Positions 9,036 to 17,575 of a DNA stretch of 64,000 nt are shown here, in pieces (position 1 is the first letter of the stretch; each line of letters begins with the position of its first letter). The notes under the pieces were generated by a model that did not search any database, was not told the origin of the DNA, and saw only the letters and a list, made by a program, of their open reading frames with translations. The position numbers were made by a program, and so were the translations under genes. Source of the DNA: Pararhizobium capsulatum DSM 1112. Its GTDB lineage: Bacteria; Pseudomonadota; Alphaproteobacteria; Rhizobiales; Rhizobiaceae. The DNA lies in contig NZ_JAUSVF010000001.1 of the NCBI RefSeq assembly GCF_030814475.1, forward strand, positions 2,982,001 through 3,046,000, read 5' to 3'.

Positions 9036-10208
9036 ATGAGCACAGAAGGCTCCGAAAGACGCCAGCCAGCAGCGGCACTCCTGCGGCAGGCATTGCAGCG
9101 GGTGCTTGAGAGCAAGACGTTTGCACGCTCCGAACGCCTGCGTTCGTTCCTGAGATATGTCGTCGAGACAGAGTTGGGCGGCGCCGGCGCCCAGCTCAAA
9201 GGCTATACGATCGCCATTGATGTCTTCGGCAGGCCGATGGCCTTCGATGCCGATGGAGACCCGCTCGTGCGCGTCCATGCCGGCAAGCTTCGTAAATTGC
9301 TGGATACCTATTACGCAACGGAGGGGTCCGGCGAGGAATGGCGCATCGCCATTCCCAAGGGCAGCTATGTTCCGGAATACCGGCAGCACCACGTCGAAGC
9401 TACCCCCGCGGAAACCACGGTGCCTGCCTCGGTCCAGACAAGACGGGCGGAGATGTCCGTTGCCGCCAAAGAGACGACCGGTCCCTCGCCGGTCTCGATC
9501 CGGCCATCGGCAAGCCGCACGCGCCGCTCCTGGCTGCCGGCGCCCCTCTCCTCGCATTTCGCTCTTCTTTCGGTTCTGCCGTTGCTGATCGTCGCTCCCC
9601 TTGCAACGCCGGCCATGAGTATCAGCAGCAGCCTTGGCATGAATGGCCCCCAGGCCTTGAGCGGCCTGCGCTTCGAACGCGCGCAGGATCTGCCGCAAGT
9701 CACGATCACGGGCCAATGGCCGCGTCAGAGCCTGCCCGCTCGCTTCGCCGATACGATGCGCGCCGCAGCCTCGCATTTTCGCACGGTAACGACCATCAGC
9801 ACGCGGCTTCGCACCACCCAGCTCGCCTTTACCATCACCGTTGCAGACGACGAGGAGAGCGGAGGCGTCAAGGTCAGCGTCACCAACGACGCGACCGCCG
9901 ACAGTGTCTTCACCGCGCTCATTGAGGGCGACCGCCTCGAAGACGAGAGCGACATGCTGTTTGAAAGCGTGTCTCTGGCAACGCGGGTACTGGCACTCGA
10001 CGGCGAGATCTATCGCTACGCCACGGATCACAGCCTCGATAGCGCGCTGATGACCTGCATGACGCTGACGGACACCTATCGCCGTGAGCAGACCAAAGAT
10101 GCATTCCACGACGCCCGCAAGTGCCAGGATGACCTTTCCAGTGATCGTCGCAACACGCTACGGTTCATCGTGAGCGCTGGTGCCCTACCTGCCAGCATCG
10201 ACTTCTAA
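9036..10208 (+). CDS. Putative membrane-anchored regulator with winged-helix-like N-terminus
   Basis: The 390-aa protein has an N-terminal domain (residues about 10-110) with RQALQRVLESKTFARSERLR, IAIDVFGRP-x-DADGDPLVRVHAGKLRKLL and IPKGSYVPEY. This block is known at the N-terminus of many adenylate-cyclase-like, TPR and TolB-like bacterial proteins and resembles a transcriptional-regulator winged helix. A low-complexity linker follows, then one hydrophobic segment (SSHFALLSVLPLLIVAPLA, near residue 175) and a C-terminal domain of about 190 residues without a recognised family. The layout, cytoplasmic DNA-binding-like domain, one membrane helix and outer domain, recalls CadC/ToxR-type regulators. 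The start at 9036 is uncertain. Confidence 0.65.
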   Translation: MSTEGSERRQPAAALLRQALQRVLESKTFARSERLRSFLRYVVETELGGAGAQLKGYTIAIDVFGRPMAFDADGDPLVRVHAGKLRKLLDTYYATEGSGEEWRIAIPKGSYVPEYRQHHVEATPAETTVPASVQTRRAEMSVAAKETTGPSPVSIRPSASRTRRSWLPAPLSSHFALLSVLPLLIVAPLATPAMSISSSLGMNGPQALSGLRFERAQDLPQVTITGQWPRQSLPARFADTMRAAASHFRTVTTISTRLRTTQLAFTITVADDEESGGVKVSVTNDATADSVFTALIEGDRLEDESDMLFESVSLATRVLALDGEIYRYATDHSLDSALMTCMTLTDTYRREQTKDAFHDARKCQDDLSSDRRNTLRFIVSAGALPASIDF

Positions 10209-10466
10209 TTCCGCAAAAAACATCAAAATTCGCCGATTGTCGGCCAATTTTCGTGATCAGAGCGCCGAAAGCGATCGTTTTCGACATCATTTCGCGCATT
10301 TTATCCCTAATATTGCTAATTGTTTCGCTTCTCGCATCGAGTGTATGCGTAGGCTGGGAAGTGGAGAAGCCTGATTGCTCATCAGGTCAGCACAGTGTCT
10401 GTAGTAGCCATCTCGGTGGCGTGCAAAGCGTAGAAGAGCAGGCTTGGATGAAGGCCGCGTGACCCC

Positions 10467-11207
10467 GTGGAACCGAACTCCGAACCGTCATTTCCGCAAG
10501 GTTCGACGACTGTGGAGACTATCGAGCGCATGCCTGAAGACCTGAAAAACAATGCTTCTGCGATGCTTGCGCGCCCGGAAAGCTGCTTTATGCCGATCTT
10601 GCCCCTGCCCGGAACGATCCCGGAAAATCAGGTGGCGATCGCCGACATGGCAGATGCCTTCGGCGTCACCCATCGCACCCTGCATTTCTACGAGGAAAAG
10701 GGCCTGCTGACAGCCGAGCGCATGGGGCCGATGCGCGTCTATGGGCTGGAAGACATCCGCCGCATGGCAGTCATCAACGCCTGCCGCGAAATCGATATGC
10801 CCATCATCGCCATTCAGGAAATGATGGCCGACCTCCTCGCTGCCGGCTCTCGCGAAGACGCTGCCCAGATTTTCCGTGACGCCCTGCATGGCCACAAACG
10901 CGAGCTTGCCGCCCAGCAATCCATTTTGCGCCGCCAGATGCAGCGGGTCAGCGAACTGCTCGAATCGGCCGATGAAGGCAACAGCCCGCGGCCCCAGCCT
11001 CAGACAATCCATCTGTCCCCCATCGAGATCAAATGCCTGGGCTGCATGGCGGAAGGCTACCCCGCAACGCGCATCGCGACGTTGATGGACATGGATATGA
11101 CCGCCGTGCTGACGCTGGAATCGGACATCATCCGCAAGTTCAATGGCCACAATCGCTTTCAGGCGGTCGCAAAAGCTGTCCTGATGGGCTTCGTCTCGGC
11201 CGATTGA
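10467..11207 (+). CDS. MerR-type regulator with C-terminal LuxR-like helix-turn-helix
   Basis: The 246-aa protein contains a MerR DNA-binding domain at residues about 60-130 (IADMADAFGVTHRTLHFYEEKGLL, MRVYGLEDIRRMAVINACREI), then a coiled-coil-like dimer helix (EDAAQIFRDALHGHKRELAAQ, LRRQMQRVSELLE). A C-terminal section, residues about 185-245, reads like a LuxR/GerE tetrahelical HTH (LSPIEIKCLGCMAEGYPATRIA, then a FNGHNRFQAVAKAV helix). Two DNA-binding modules in one chain are unusual. No metal-binding cysteines typical of metal-sensing MerR proteins are seen. It is convergent with the helicase gene, 6 bp apart. Confidence 0.85.
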   Translation: MEPNSEPSFPQGSTTVETIERMPEDLKNNASAMLARPESCFMPILPLPGTIPENQVAIADMADAFGVTHRTLHFYEEKGLLTAERMGPMRVYGLEDIRRMAVINACREIDMPIIAIQEMMADLLAAGSREDAAQIFRDALHGHKRELAAQQSILRRQMQRVSELLESADEGNSPRPQPQTIHLSPIEIKCLGCMAEGYPATRIATLMDMDMTAVLTLESDIIRKFNGHNRFQAVAKAVLMGFVSAD

Positions 11208-11213
11208 GCCGAG

Positions 11214-12341
11214 TTATCGCACGATCGTCAGCGTCTCGGCCGCACGGGTAATCGCCGTATACAGCCAGCGTTCGCGCGTATCGCGAAAAGCCCAGCTTTC
11301 GTCGAACAGCACGACATTGTTCCACTGCGAACCCTGCGCCTTGTGGACGGTCAGCGCGTAACCATAATCGAACTCGTCGTACCGCTTGCGCGTCGACCAC
11401 GGGATTTCACCCTCGACATCCTCGAAAGCCTGCTTCAGCAGTTTGATCTTGGCAGCACCGCGATCCATGTCGTCGTCTTCCGGCCGGATCATCAGGTTGA
11501 TGCCCGGTTTGACCGTCTCTCTCGACGACGTCATCACCTGCCAGAGGGAGCCGTTGAGCAGTCCCTTGGCGGGATCGTTGCGCAGGCACACCAGTTTGTC
11601 GCCGGATTGCGGATATTCGGTGGTGAACCCCTTGAGCTCCCGCAGCCGCATATTGTAGCGCCGCCGCGTTTTGTTGGTCCCGACCAGCACCTGGTCGGCG
11701 TCCAAGACCAGATCCTGCGTCACCTCATGCTTGGAAATCACCTGCGCGGTGCCATAGTCGCCATGCATGATTTCCTTGCCTTCACGCACCTGCATGGCGA
11801 GCTTGATGATCGGATTGTCGCGCGCCTGACGGTGGATGTCGGTCAGCAGAAAATCCGGCTCGTCATTGGTGAAGTAGCCACCACCTGTGACCGGCGGCAA
11901 CTGGCCGGGATCACCCAGCACGAGGATCGGCGTGCCGAAGCTCATCAGGTCGCGGCCGAGCGCCTCGTCCACCATCGAGCATTCGTCGACGATGATCAGC
12001 GCCGCCTTGGCAACCGGCGATTGCCGGTTGATTGAAAACATCGGCGCAATCGAGGTCTTGCCGGTTTCCTCGTTGGAAACCTCCTCCTCGCCACGCGGCC
12101 GGTAGATCAGCGAATGAATAGTCTTGGCGTTGCTCGCGCCCTTCGAGCGCAGCACCTGCGCCGCCTTGCCGGTAAACGCTGCGAAAAGCACCTCGCCATC
12201 CACATGCTCGGCAAAGTGTCGCGCCAGCGTCGTCTTGCCGGTGCCGGCATAGCCGAACAGCCGGAAAAGCGGCTTGCGCCCTTCCTTCAGCCATTGCGAC
12301 ACGGCTTTCAGCGCTTCATCCTGTTGCGGTGCAAATTCCAT
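11214..12341 (-). CDS. RecD-like ATP-dependent DNA helicase
   Basis: A 375-aa superfamily 1 helicase core. Walker A is LFGYAGTGKTTLARH near residue 30, Walker B is IIVDECSMVD, motif III is LVLGDPGQLPPV, and the C-terminal UvrD_C_2 part has ALTVHKAQGSQWNNVVLFDES and LYTAITRAAETLTIV. It resembles the short RecD2/Dda-like helicases found in many alphaproteobacteria. It is not part of a RecBCD complex here (no recB or recC nearby), so a role in DNA repair or replication is inferred. The ATG at 12341 is preferred over the longer frame to 12401 because MEFAPQQDEALKAV is the usual beginning of these proteins. Confidence 0.92.
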   Translation of the reverse strand: MEFAPQQDEALKAVSQWLKEGRKPLFRLFGYAGTGKTTLARHFAEHVDGEVLFAAFTGKAAQVLRSKGASNAKTIHSLIYRPRGEEEVSNEETGKTSIAPMFSINRQSPVAKAALIIVDECSMVDEALGRDLMSFGTPILVLGDPGQLPPVTGGGYFTNDEPDFLLTDIHRQARDNPIIKLAMQVREGKEIMHGDYGTAQVISKHEVTQDLVLDADQVLVGTNKTRRRYNMRLRELKGFTTEYPQSGDKLVCLRNDPAKGLLNGSLWQVMTSSRETVKPGINLMIRPEDDDMDRGAAKIKLLKQAFEDVEGEIPWSTRKRYDEFDYGYALTVHKAQGSQWNNVVLFDESWAFRDTRERWLYTAITRAAETLTIVR

Positions 12342-12506
12342 GGAGCGAAGTGGCAGGATTCGGGGCCAGGATGCAAGCCTTACCCCTTGAGTGGGTGACA
12401 CATCATCGGGCTCGAGGAGGACTGATCGACGCAGCGGTGGAACAACAAGCTCCGCAAACCGTTCGCTCCTTCGTTGAACTCATTTGCATCCCGGAGGAAA
12501 ACTGCC

Positions 12507-12764
12507 GTGTTGAAAATCATGACTCTCGCCGCCGCCGCAACCATCGCATTATCGAGTGCGGGCTACGCACAGACCTTGCCGATGACCTGCGATGCGACGA
12601 ACATGGAAAATCTGAAGGCCGACGTCAAAAAGGCACCAAGTGACGCCCAGAAATCCGCAGCGCAGGCTGCAATCGGCGATGCGACGATGGCCATGCAGGC
12701 CGGCAAGGTCGATGATTGCGTCATGGCAATGCAGAAGGCCAGAATGGCAATCGACACGCCATAA
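12507..12764 (+). CDS. Small secreted helical protein (85 aa)
   Basis: The start is GTG 12507, with GGAGGAAAA seven bases upstream. An N-terminal signal peptide (LKIMTLAAAATIALSSAGYA) precedes a mature part of about 64 residues: MTCDATNMENLKADVKK, then an alanine-rich helix, then DDCVMAMQKARMAI. Two cysteines could form one disulfide linking helices. No known family. A good intrinsic terminator follows at 12788. Probably a periplasmic protein of unknown function. Confidence 0.75.
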   Translation: MLKIMTLAAAATIALSSAGYAQTLPMTCDATNMENLKADVKKAPSDAQKSAAQAAIGDATMAMQAGKVDDCVMAMQKARMAIDTP

Positions 12765-12787
12765 CGATAACGACAATTCAACGGCGC

Positions 12788-12820
12788 AGCCCGCGACACC
12801 CGTCGCGGGCTTTGTTGTTT
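12788..12820 (+). terminator. Intrinsic terminator
   Basis: A 10-bp perfect stem, AGCCCGCGAC (12788-12797) with GTCGCGGGCT (12802-12811), and a 4-base loop, followed by TTGTTGTTTTT. It lies 24 bp after the small secreted protein gene. Confidence 0.85.
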
Positions 12821-12960
12821 TTAAAGGGGGATCGAGCGACCGCAACACCCCGCAGACAATTCCCGGTAATCGCTCTTCCCGGTGGCTCCAACCTGACTTT
12901 CCGACTCATTCGCGCGCCTCTACTGTCAGGCGAACAATTAAATCTGCCAAAGAGGATTCG

Positions 12961-13524
12961 ATGAGCGACGCATTCGGTTTCATGTTCGGCTTTTACGGCC
13001 TGTTGCTCGGCCTGGCCGTTGCCGAGGTCGTGTCCGGTTTCTCGCGCGCCTATGACGAACGCCACAGCCGCAGGATAGGCGTCGTCGCCCCCCTGTTCGG
13101 CGCCCTCCTGCTCGTCGATCTGATCACCTTCTGGATGAACGCCTGGGCGTATCGCGACCTCGAGAAAGTCAGCTATCCGATAGCGCTCGCAGTGGCGCTG
13201 GTCGCGTTGCTCTACTATTTCGCAGCCACGCAGGTTTTCCCGAAAGCCACGGAAAATGACACGCTGGACAGACACATCATGGAACACCGGCGCGTGGTGA
13301 TCTTCTGCGTGCTCGCCAGCAACCTGATCACTCAGGTTCCGCCGGCAATCATCGCCTTCAAGACGCCGTGGCCCCCCTCGGACATCGCGCTCTGGGCTGC
13401 TCTCAACCTGATCTACTACATCCTCCTTGGCACCGCCGCGCTGGCCAGGAGCAAGAAGATCGTCAGCAGCGTCGTCGCCGTCGCCATTCTCTATGTCACC
13501 GGCGCAACGGCGATCTTTGCCTGA
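12961..13524 (+). CDS. Multi-pass membrane protein of unknown function
   Basis: The ATG at 12961 gives 187 residues with about five hydrophobic segments: GFMFGFYGLLLGLAVAEVVSG, VVAPLFGALLLVDLITFWM, ALAVALVALLYYFAA, RVVIFCVLASNLI and LWAALNLIYYILLGT, with a further helix at the C-terminus. Charged loops such as RAYDERHSRR lie between them. No transporter or enzyme motif was recognised. It lies between a terminator and the AbrB-type membrane protein gene, with 140 bp before the latter. Confidence 0.75.
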   Translation: MSDAFGFMFGFYGLLLGLAVAEVVSGFSRAYDERHSRRIGVVAPLFGALLLVDLITFWMNAWAYRDLEKVSYPIALAVALVALLYYFAATQVFPKATENDTLDRHIMEHRRVVIFCVLASNLITQVPPAIIAFKTPWPPSDIALWAALNLIYYILLGTAALARSKKIVSSVVAVAILYVTGATAIFA

Positions 13525-13664
13525 AGTCGGAGCGAGGGATCGGTTTTCCGCCCCCGCGCCTCGCAGGATCTTTCCGACTGTGTGGCAATATTTCGCATCC
13601 GCGGCACGCGCGCCTTGGAAATCCCCGGTGATGCCGTTATCACGACGGCGCAAAGGACATCAGC

Positions 13665-14825
13665 GTGACAGAACCGGATTATCCTCTCATCCCTCCCGAA
13701 AAATCGGGACCGCCAGAGCCTCGGGGCGAAATGCGATCCGAGGAGAGCAAGCCGCTTCGCTCAGGGATGGGCCGCTGGCATCCTGCCCCGCAATGGGCCA
13801 TCCTTCTTGTTCTTTCTCTTTTCCTCGCCGTCCTGCTGGAGCTTGTCGGCATCCCCGCTGCCCTGCTGATGGGTCCGATGGTCGCCGCCGCGGTCTGCGG
13901 CATCAATGGCGCCACGATCCGTCTGCCGCGCCCGCTCTATTACTGCGCCCAGGCGCTGATCGGCACGATGATCGCCGAGTCCATCACGCCCGGTATCCTC
14001 GGCAACCTGCTCGCCAATGCCCCGCTGTTCCTCGCCATCATCGGTTCCGTCATCGCGATGAGTACGCTGTCCGGCTATGCGATCAGCCGGCTCGGCATCC
14101 TGCCCGGCACCACCGCCATCTGGGGCTCGTCTGCTGGCGCTGCCACCACGATGCTGGTCATGGCCGATGCCTATGGCGCCGATGTCAGGCTCGTCGCCTT
14201 CATGCAATACTTGCGCGTCGTCTTCGTTGCCGCCGCAGCCTCGCTCGTCGCACGCTACTGGGCGGGTATCGATGGTGCTGCGCCTGCGATCGTCTGGTTC
14301 GGGCCGATCGATCCCATCGCCTTTGCCGAAACGCTGGCGCTTGCCGCCATCGCCGGTTTCCTCGGCAACACGCTGCGCATTCCCGCCGGCATTTTCCTGT
14401 TTCCATTCCTGATCGGTTCGGCGCTGAGCATGAGTGGCCTCATGGTCATCGAGATCCCCGAATGGTTGCTGGCGATCAGCTATGCCCTGCTCGGCTGGAA
14501 CATCGGCCTCGGCTTTACCCGCCCAATCATCGCCCATGCGGGACGCGCCCTTTTGCCGACAGTCCTGTCGATCCTCGTCCTGATCGGCTTTTCCGGCATA
14601 CTCGCCTTCATTCTCACCCGCACGCTCGGCATCGATCCGCTGACGGCCTATCTTGCCACCAGCCCCGGCGGCATGGATTCCATCGCCATCATCGCCGCAT
14701 CGAGCAATGTCGACATCGCCTTCGTCATGTCGCTGCAGACCACGCGCCTGCTGCTCATCATGGCAATCGGCCCGAGCCTGGCGCGTTTCGTGGCGGCAAA
14801 GCCGGGAGCAAAACCAAAGCGCTGA
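13665..14825 (+). CDS. AbrB family membrane protein (putative transporter)
   Basis: A 386-aa membrane protein with the duplicated AbrB domain (not the DNA-binding AbrB): LLELVGIPAALLMGPMVAAAV and the second copy LGNTLRIPAGIFLFPFLIGSAL, plus LGILPGTTAIWGSSAGAATTM and LATSPGGMDSIAIIAA, which are family hallmarks. About ten transmembrane helices follow a polar N-terminal tail of about 40 residues. Members were once called ammonia monooxygenases; their real substrate is not established. The start is GTG 13665 with AAAGGA upstream. It stands alone. Confidence 0.88.
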   Translation: MTEPDYPLIPPEKSGPPEPRGEMRSEESKPLRSGMGRWHPAPQWAILLVLSLFLAVLLELVGIPAALLMGPMVAAAVCGINGATIRLPRPLYYCAQALIGTMIAESITPGILGNLLANAPLFLAIIGSVIAMSTLSGYAISRLGILPGTTAIWGSSAGAATTMLVMADAYGADVRLVAFMQYLRVVFVAAAASLVARYWAGIDGAAPAIVWFGPIDPIAFAETLALAAIAGFLGNTLRIPAGIFLFPFLIGSALSMSGLMVIEIPEWLLAISYALLGWNIGLGFTRPIIAHAGRALLPTVLSILVLIGFSGILAFILTRTLGIDPLTAYLATSPGGMDSIAIIAASSNVDIAFVMSLQTTRLLLIMAIGPSLARFVAAKPGAKPKR

Positions 14826-14927
14826 GAAAACTATTTCGAGAAACACGGGAATAAAACCCGGCCCTCGTCAGTCCTAGCTTCGTGTCGCATGAAACGGCAC
14901 GGAGGAAACACCAGCTAGGATATTTCC

Positions 14928-15305
14928 ATGAAAACCATTCTGTCTCTCGCAGCCGGCTTTTCGCTTCTGGCAGTCCTGCCAGCCATGGCTGCCCCGCCCG
15001 TCCAGACGGTCAAGTCCGACAAGGGTGATGTGATTGCTGCTGAAAACGGCATGACGCTCTACACCTTCAAGAAGGATGAAAGCGGCAAGTCCAATTGCTA
15101 TGATGAATGCGCCAAGAATTGGCCGCCTTACTTCGCTGGCGCTTCAGCCATGGCGGAAGGCGACTATACGCTGGTCGAGCGCAAGGATGGCAAGAAGCAA
15201 TGGGCACTCAAGGGCATGCCTCTCTATTTCTGGGTGAAGGACGCGAAACAGGGCGACGCTACCGGCGACGGCGTGAAGGACGTTTGGGATGCCGCGCGTC
15301 CCTGA
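14928..15305 (+). CDS. Secreted COG4315-type repeat protein
   Basis: The 125-aa protein has a signal peptide (TILSLAAGFSLLAVLPAMA) and a domain with the family pattern MTLYTFKKDESGKSNCYDEC-x-NWPP, then the second copy QWALKGMPLYFWVKDAKQGD, the conserved Yx(F/W/Y)xxD motif. Proteins of this family are periplasmic or lipoproteins of unknown function; this one has no lipobox cysteine after the signal. It is placed just before an ECF sigma factor and an anti-sigma factor on the same strand (31 bp to the chosen sigma start), so it is probably in the same regulated unit. Confidence 0.88.
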   Translation: MKTILSLAAGFSLLAVLPAMAAPPVQTVKSDKGDVIAAENGMTLYTFKKDESGKSNCYDECAKNWPPYFAGASAMAEGDYTLVERKDGKKQWALKGMPLYFWVKDAKQGDATGDGVKDVWDAARP

Positions 15306-15336
15306 TGATCTCTCTCGCGATACGGACAGGCCGGGC

Positions 15337-15858
15337 ATGAAGACCGAACCCTTCGAGGAACAGGTCCTCTCGCTCATCCCGCTCCTTCGTCGCTATTCCC
15401 GCAGCCTCGCCCGTTCGGATGCCGATGGCGAGGACCTGCTGCAGGATTGCGTCGAGAAAGTGCTCGTCCGCCGTGCCCAATGGCGCGGCGGCAGCCTGCG
15501 CTCCTGGGCCTTCACGATCATGACCAATCTCTATCGCGACGGCTATCGCCGGGCACGACTGCATCCACCCGTCGAACTCAGCGACGAAACGACACCGCTG
15601 CCCCAGCAGGACCAGTCGGAAGCGCCGCTGGGCGACCCGCTGGAAAAGCAAAGGCTCAATCAGGCGATCAACGCGCTTTCACCCGATTATCGCGCCGTGC
15701 TGATGCTCGTCGTCGTCGAGGGCTACAGCTATCAGGAGGTGGCCGACACGCTTTCCGTGCCGATCGGCACTGTGATGTCGCGGCTCTCCCGCGCGCGCCG
15801 GCAGATGACGGAACACCTGGCGCTGAGCAATATCGTTCCCCTGCGGAGACCGAAATGA
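15337..15858 (+). CDS. ECF-type RNA polymerase sigma factor
   Basis: Sigma-70 region 2 (LIPLLRRYSRSLARSDADGEDLLQDCVEKVL, RSWAFTIMTNLYRDGYRR) and region 4 (NALSPDYRAVLMLVVVEGYSYQEVADTLSVPIGTVMSRLSRAR) are clear, with no region 1 or 3, so this is an ECF sigma factor. The ATG at 15337 gives 173 residues; an upstream in-frame ATG at 15289 overlaps the COG4315 gene. The last four bases overlap the anti-sigma gene (ATGA), the usual coupling for such pairs. It would direct transcription in response to a signal passed by that anti-sigma factor, probably including its own operon. Confidence 0.92.
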   Translation: MKTEPFEEQVLSLIPLLRRYSRSLARSDADGEDLLQDCVEKVLVRRAQWRGGSLRSWAFTIMTNLYRDGYRRARLHPPVELSDETTPLPQQDQSEAPLGDPLEKQRLNQAINALSPDYRAVLMLVVVEGYSYQEVADTLSVPIGTVMSRLSRARRQMTEHLALSNIVPLRRPK

Positions 15859-16643
15859 ACACCGAAAACAACACGGTCACCGAAGACGACCTGCACGCTT
15901 ATGTCGATGGCTTCCTGAACGAAAGCGAACGACAGGCCGTCGAAGCCTGGCTTGCAAACAATCCGGATGCCGCCGAGGATATCCGGCAATGGCAGAGCCA
16001 GGCTGAGGGCCTGCGTATAGCTTTCAGCGATTATGCACGCACCGATGATCAGGATCGCCGTTTCGTCGCCAATGTTGCCCCAGTTCCTCGTGGCCTGCCT
16101 CGCTGGCTATCGGCCGCCGCTGCGGGCCTGCTGCTGTTTCTCGCCGGCACAGCAACCGGCATCTATGGCAACAGGCTGCTTGCCACCGCACCTCCGCAGC
16201 AGATTGCCTCAGCGCTGGACGACCTGCCCGCACAGGCCAACTCGGCCTATCTTATCTATACAAAAGAGGTTCGCCATCCCGTGGAAGTCGGCGCTGATCA
16301 GGAGGCTCATCTTGTTGCCTGGCTTGGCAAACGGCTGGATTACAAGCTGCGCGCGCCCGACCTCACGAAAGACGGATTCCATCTCGTTGGAGGCCGTCTG
16401 CTTCCTGTCAGCGGCAAGGCGGGGGCCATGCTGATGTATGAGGACGGCAACGGCAAACGCCTCACCGTCCTGCTCGGTCGCAACCCCGTCAACGAAGAAA
16501 CGAGTTTCCGCTTCGCCAGCAACGGCGCGCTGGAAACCTTCTACTGGATCGATGGAGAGATCGGCTACGCCGTGACCGGCGAGCTCACCCGCGCCCGCCT
16601 GCAGCAGATTGCCGAAGAATGCTATCGGCAATTCGAAAGCTGA
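15855..16643 (+). CDS. Anti-sigma factor, membrane-anchored
   Basis: A 262-aa protein. Its N-terminus VTEDDLHAYVDGFLNESERQAVEAWLANNPD is the anti-sigma domain seen in ChrR/RsiW-like zinc-less regulators, followed by one transmembrane helix near residue 82-100 (WLSAAAAGLLLFLAGTATGI). The outer domain of about 155 residues has HLVAWLGKRLDYKLRAPDL, FHLVGGRLLPV, GAMLMYEDGNGKRLTVLL and a beta-rich end, as in alphaproteobacterial anti-sigma factors with sensor domains. It should hold the sigma factor at the inner membrane until a periplasmic signal arrives. No HxxxCxxC zinc motif is present. Confidence 0.9.
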   Translation: MNTENNTVTEDDLHAYVDGFLNESERQAVEAWLANNPDAAEDIRQWQSQAEGLRIAFSDYARTDDQDRRFVANVAPVPRGLPRWLSAAAAGLLLFLAGTATGIYGNRLLATAPPQQIASALDDLPAQANSAYLIYTKEVRHPVEVGADQEAHLVAWLGKRLDYKLRAPDLTKDGFHLVGGRLLPVSGKAGAMLMYEDGNGKRLTVLLGRNPVNEETSFRFASNGALETFYWIDGEIGYAVTGELTRARLQQIAEECYRQFES

Positions 16644-16711
16644 CACCGTGACGGCAACGCGCCTGCCATCTCGGACAGGCGGCGCCATCAATCCCGATTT
16701 CGGAGGTGTCT

Positions 16712-17209
16712 TCAAACCGTTTCGGCTGCCATGTCCGGCAGTATCCGCTCCAGGCGATCATAACCTGCGGCGACACCGCTCTCCATCGGCGATTTCAGAA
16801 CTGCATCACGCGCGCCAGTCGAAGAATAAAGGATGGTCGTGGTAACAGTCGTACGGCCATCCTGAGGCACGAACAACGTCGTCACCCGCGTTTCTCCGCA
16901 GGTCCAGTCCATTTCGAAAACCTCGGTATGGACGATCCGCCGGGGTGCCTCGAGTTCCCTGTAGACACCGCCCATGCTCATCTCAGTGCCATCGGCGTCT
17001 TTACGCCAGACGTAGCGGAAAGCACCTCCAACCTTGAGGTCGATCTCACAGACCTTGAGCGACCAGCCATCCGGTCCGAAGAACCATCGTTTCAGCAGTT
17101 TCGGCTCGGTGAAGGCCGCAAAGACCAGTGGCTGCTCGGCATTGAAGACCCGGCTCATGACGATTTCGCAGTCGTTCATCGCGGAAATTTTAAGGGCATT
17201 ATCGACCAT
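16712..17209 (-). CDS. SRPBCC (AHSA1-like) domain protein
   Basis: A 165-aa protein of the START/Bet v1 fold: SRVFNAEQPLVFAAFTEPKLLKRWFFGPDGW, FRYVWRKDADGTEMSMGGVYREL, and the C-terminal helix ESGVAAGYDRLERIL. Family members bind hydrophobic ligands or act as ligand-sensing partners, and this type is very commonly paired with an ArsR regulator. Here the ArsR gene ends three bases upstream of its start, so the two are translated from one mRNA. The cellular ligand is unknown. Confidence 0.9.
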   Translation of the reverse strand: MVDNALKISAMNDCEIVMSRVFNAEQPLVFAAFTEPKLLKRWFFGPDGWSLKVCEIDLKVGGAFRYVWRKDADGTEMSMGGVYRELEAPRRIVHTEVFEMDWTCGETRVTTLFVPQDGRTTVTTTILYSSTGARDAVLKSPMESGVAAGYDRLERILPDMAAETV

Positions 17210-17212
17210 GTC

Positions 17213-17572
17213 TCATTCTCCCTCTTTTGGGCCGCCCGTTTGCGGCGTTGCTTTCATTTCCTCCAGCAGCACGTCGAGACGCTGGAAATGCACTTCCCAG
17301 AAACGGCGATAGGCATCGATCCAGTCACCCGCTTGAGAAAGGGGTGCCGCCTCGAGGCGACAGGGCCGGCGCTGGGCGTCACGGCCGCGCGAGATCAGGC
17401 CGGCCCCCTCCAGCACTTTCAGGTGCTTGGAAATCGCCGGCTGGCTCATCGCAAAAGGTTCGGCAAGCTCGTTAACCGACGCCTCCCCCAGCGCCAGCCG
17501 CGCGAGGATCGCGCGCCGGGTGGGGTCGGCAAGCGCGGCAAATGTCGCATCCAGTTGACTGATGGACTGCAT
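17213..17572 (-). CDS. ArsR family transcriptional regulator
   Basis: From the ATG at 17572 the protein has 119 aa, the normal length for ArsR proteins. The winged helix is visible: LDATFAALADPTRRAILARLALGEASVNELAEPFAMSQPAISKHLKVLEGAGLI. No metal-binding cysteine pair is present, so it is of the non-metal SRPBCC-linked type. Alternative in-frame ATGs lie at 17587 and 17635, but these would place the start inside the inverted repeat at 17576-17607. It precedes the SRPBCC gene, probably as an autoregulated two-gene operon. Confidence 0.9.
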   Translation of the reverse strand: MQSISQLDATFAALADPTRRAILARLALGEASVNELAEPFAMSQPAISKHLKVLEGAGLISRGRDAQRRPCRLEAAPLSQAGDWIDAYRRFWEVHFQRLDVLLEEMKATPQTGGPKEGE

Positions 17573-17575
17573 TTC

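Noticed and set aside
13427..14854. 475-codon frame overlapping the AbrB membrane protein gene
   Set aside because: Rich in Arg, His, Cys and Pro; it is a shifted reading of the AbrB gene.
14846..14870. Possible ECF promoter (GGAATA ... CGTC) upstream of the COG4315 gene
   Set aside because: The spacing is shorter than usual for ECF promoters and I could not confirm a consensus.
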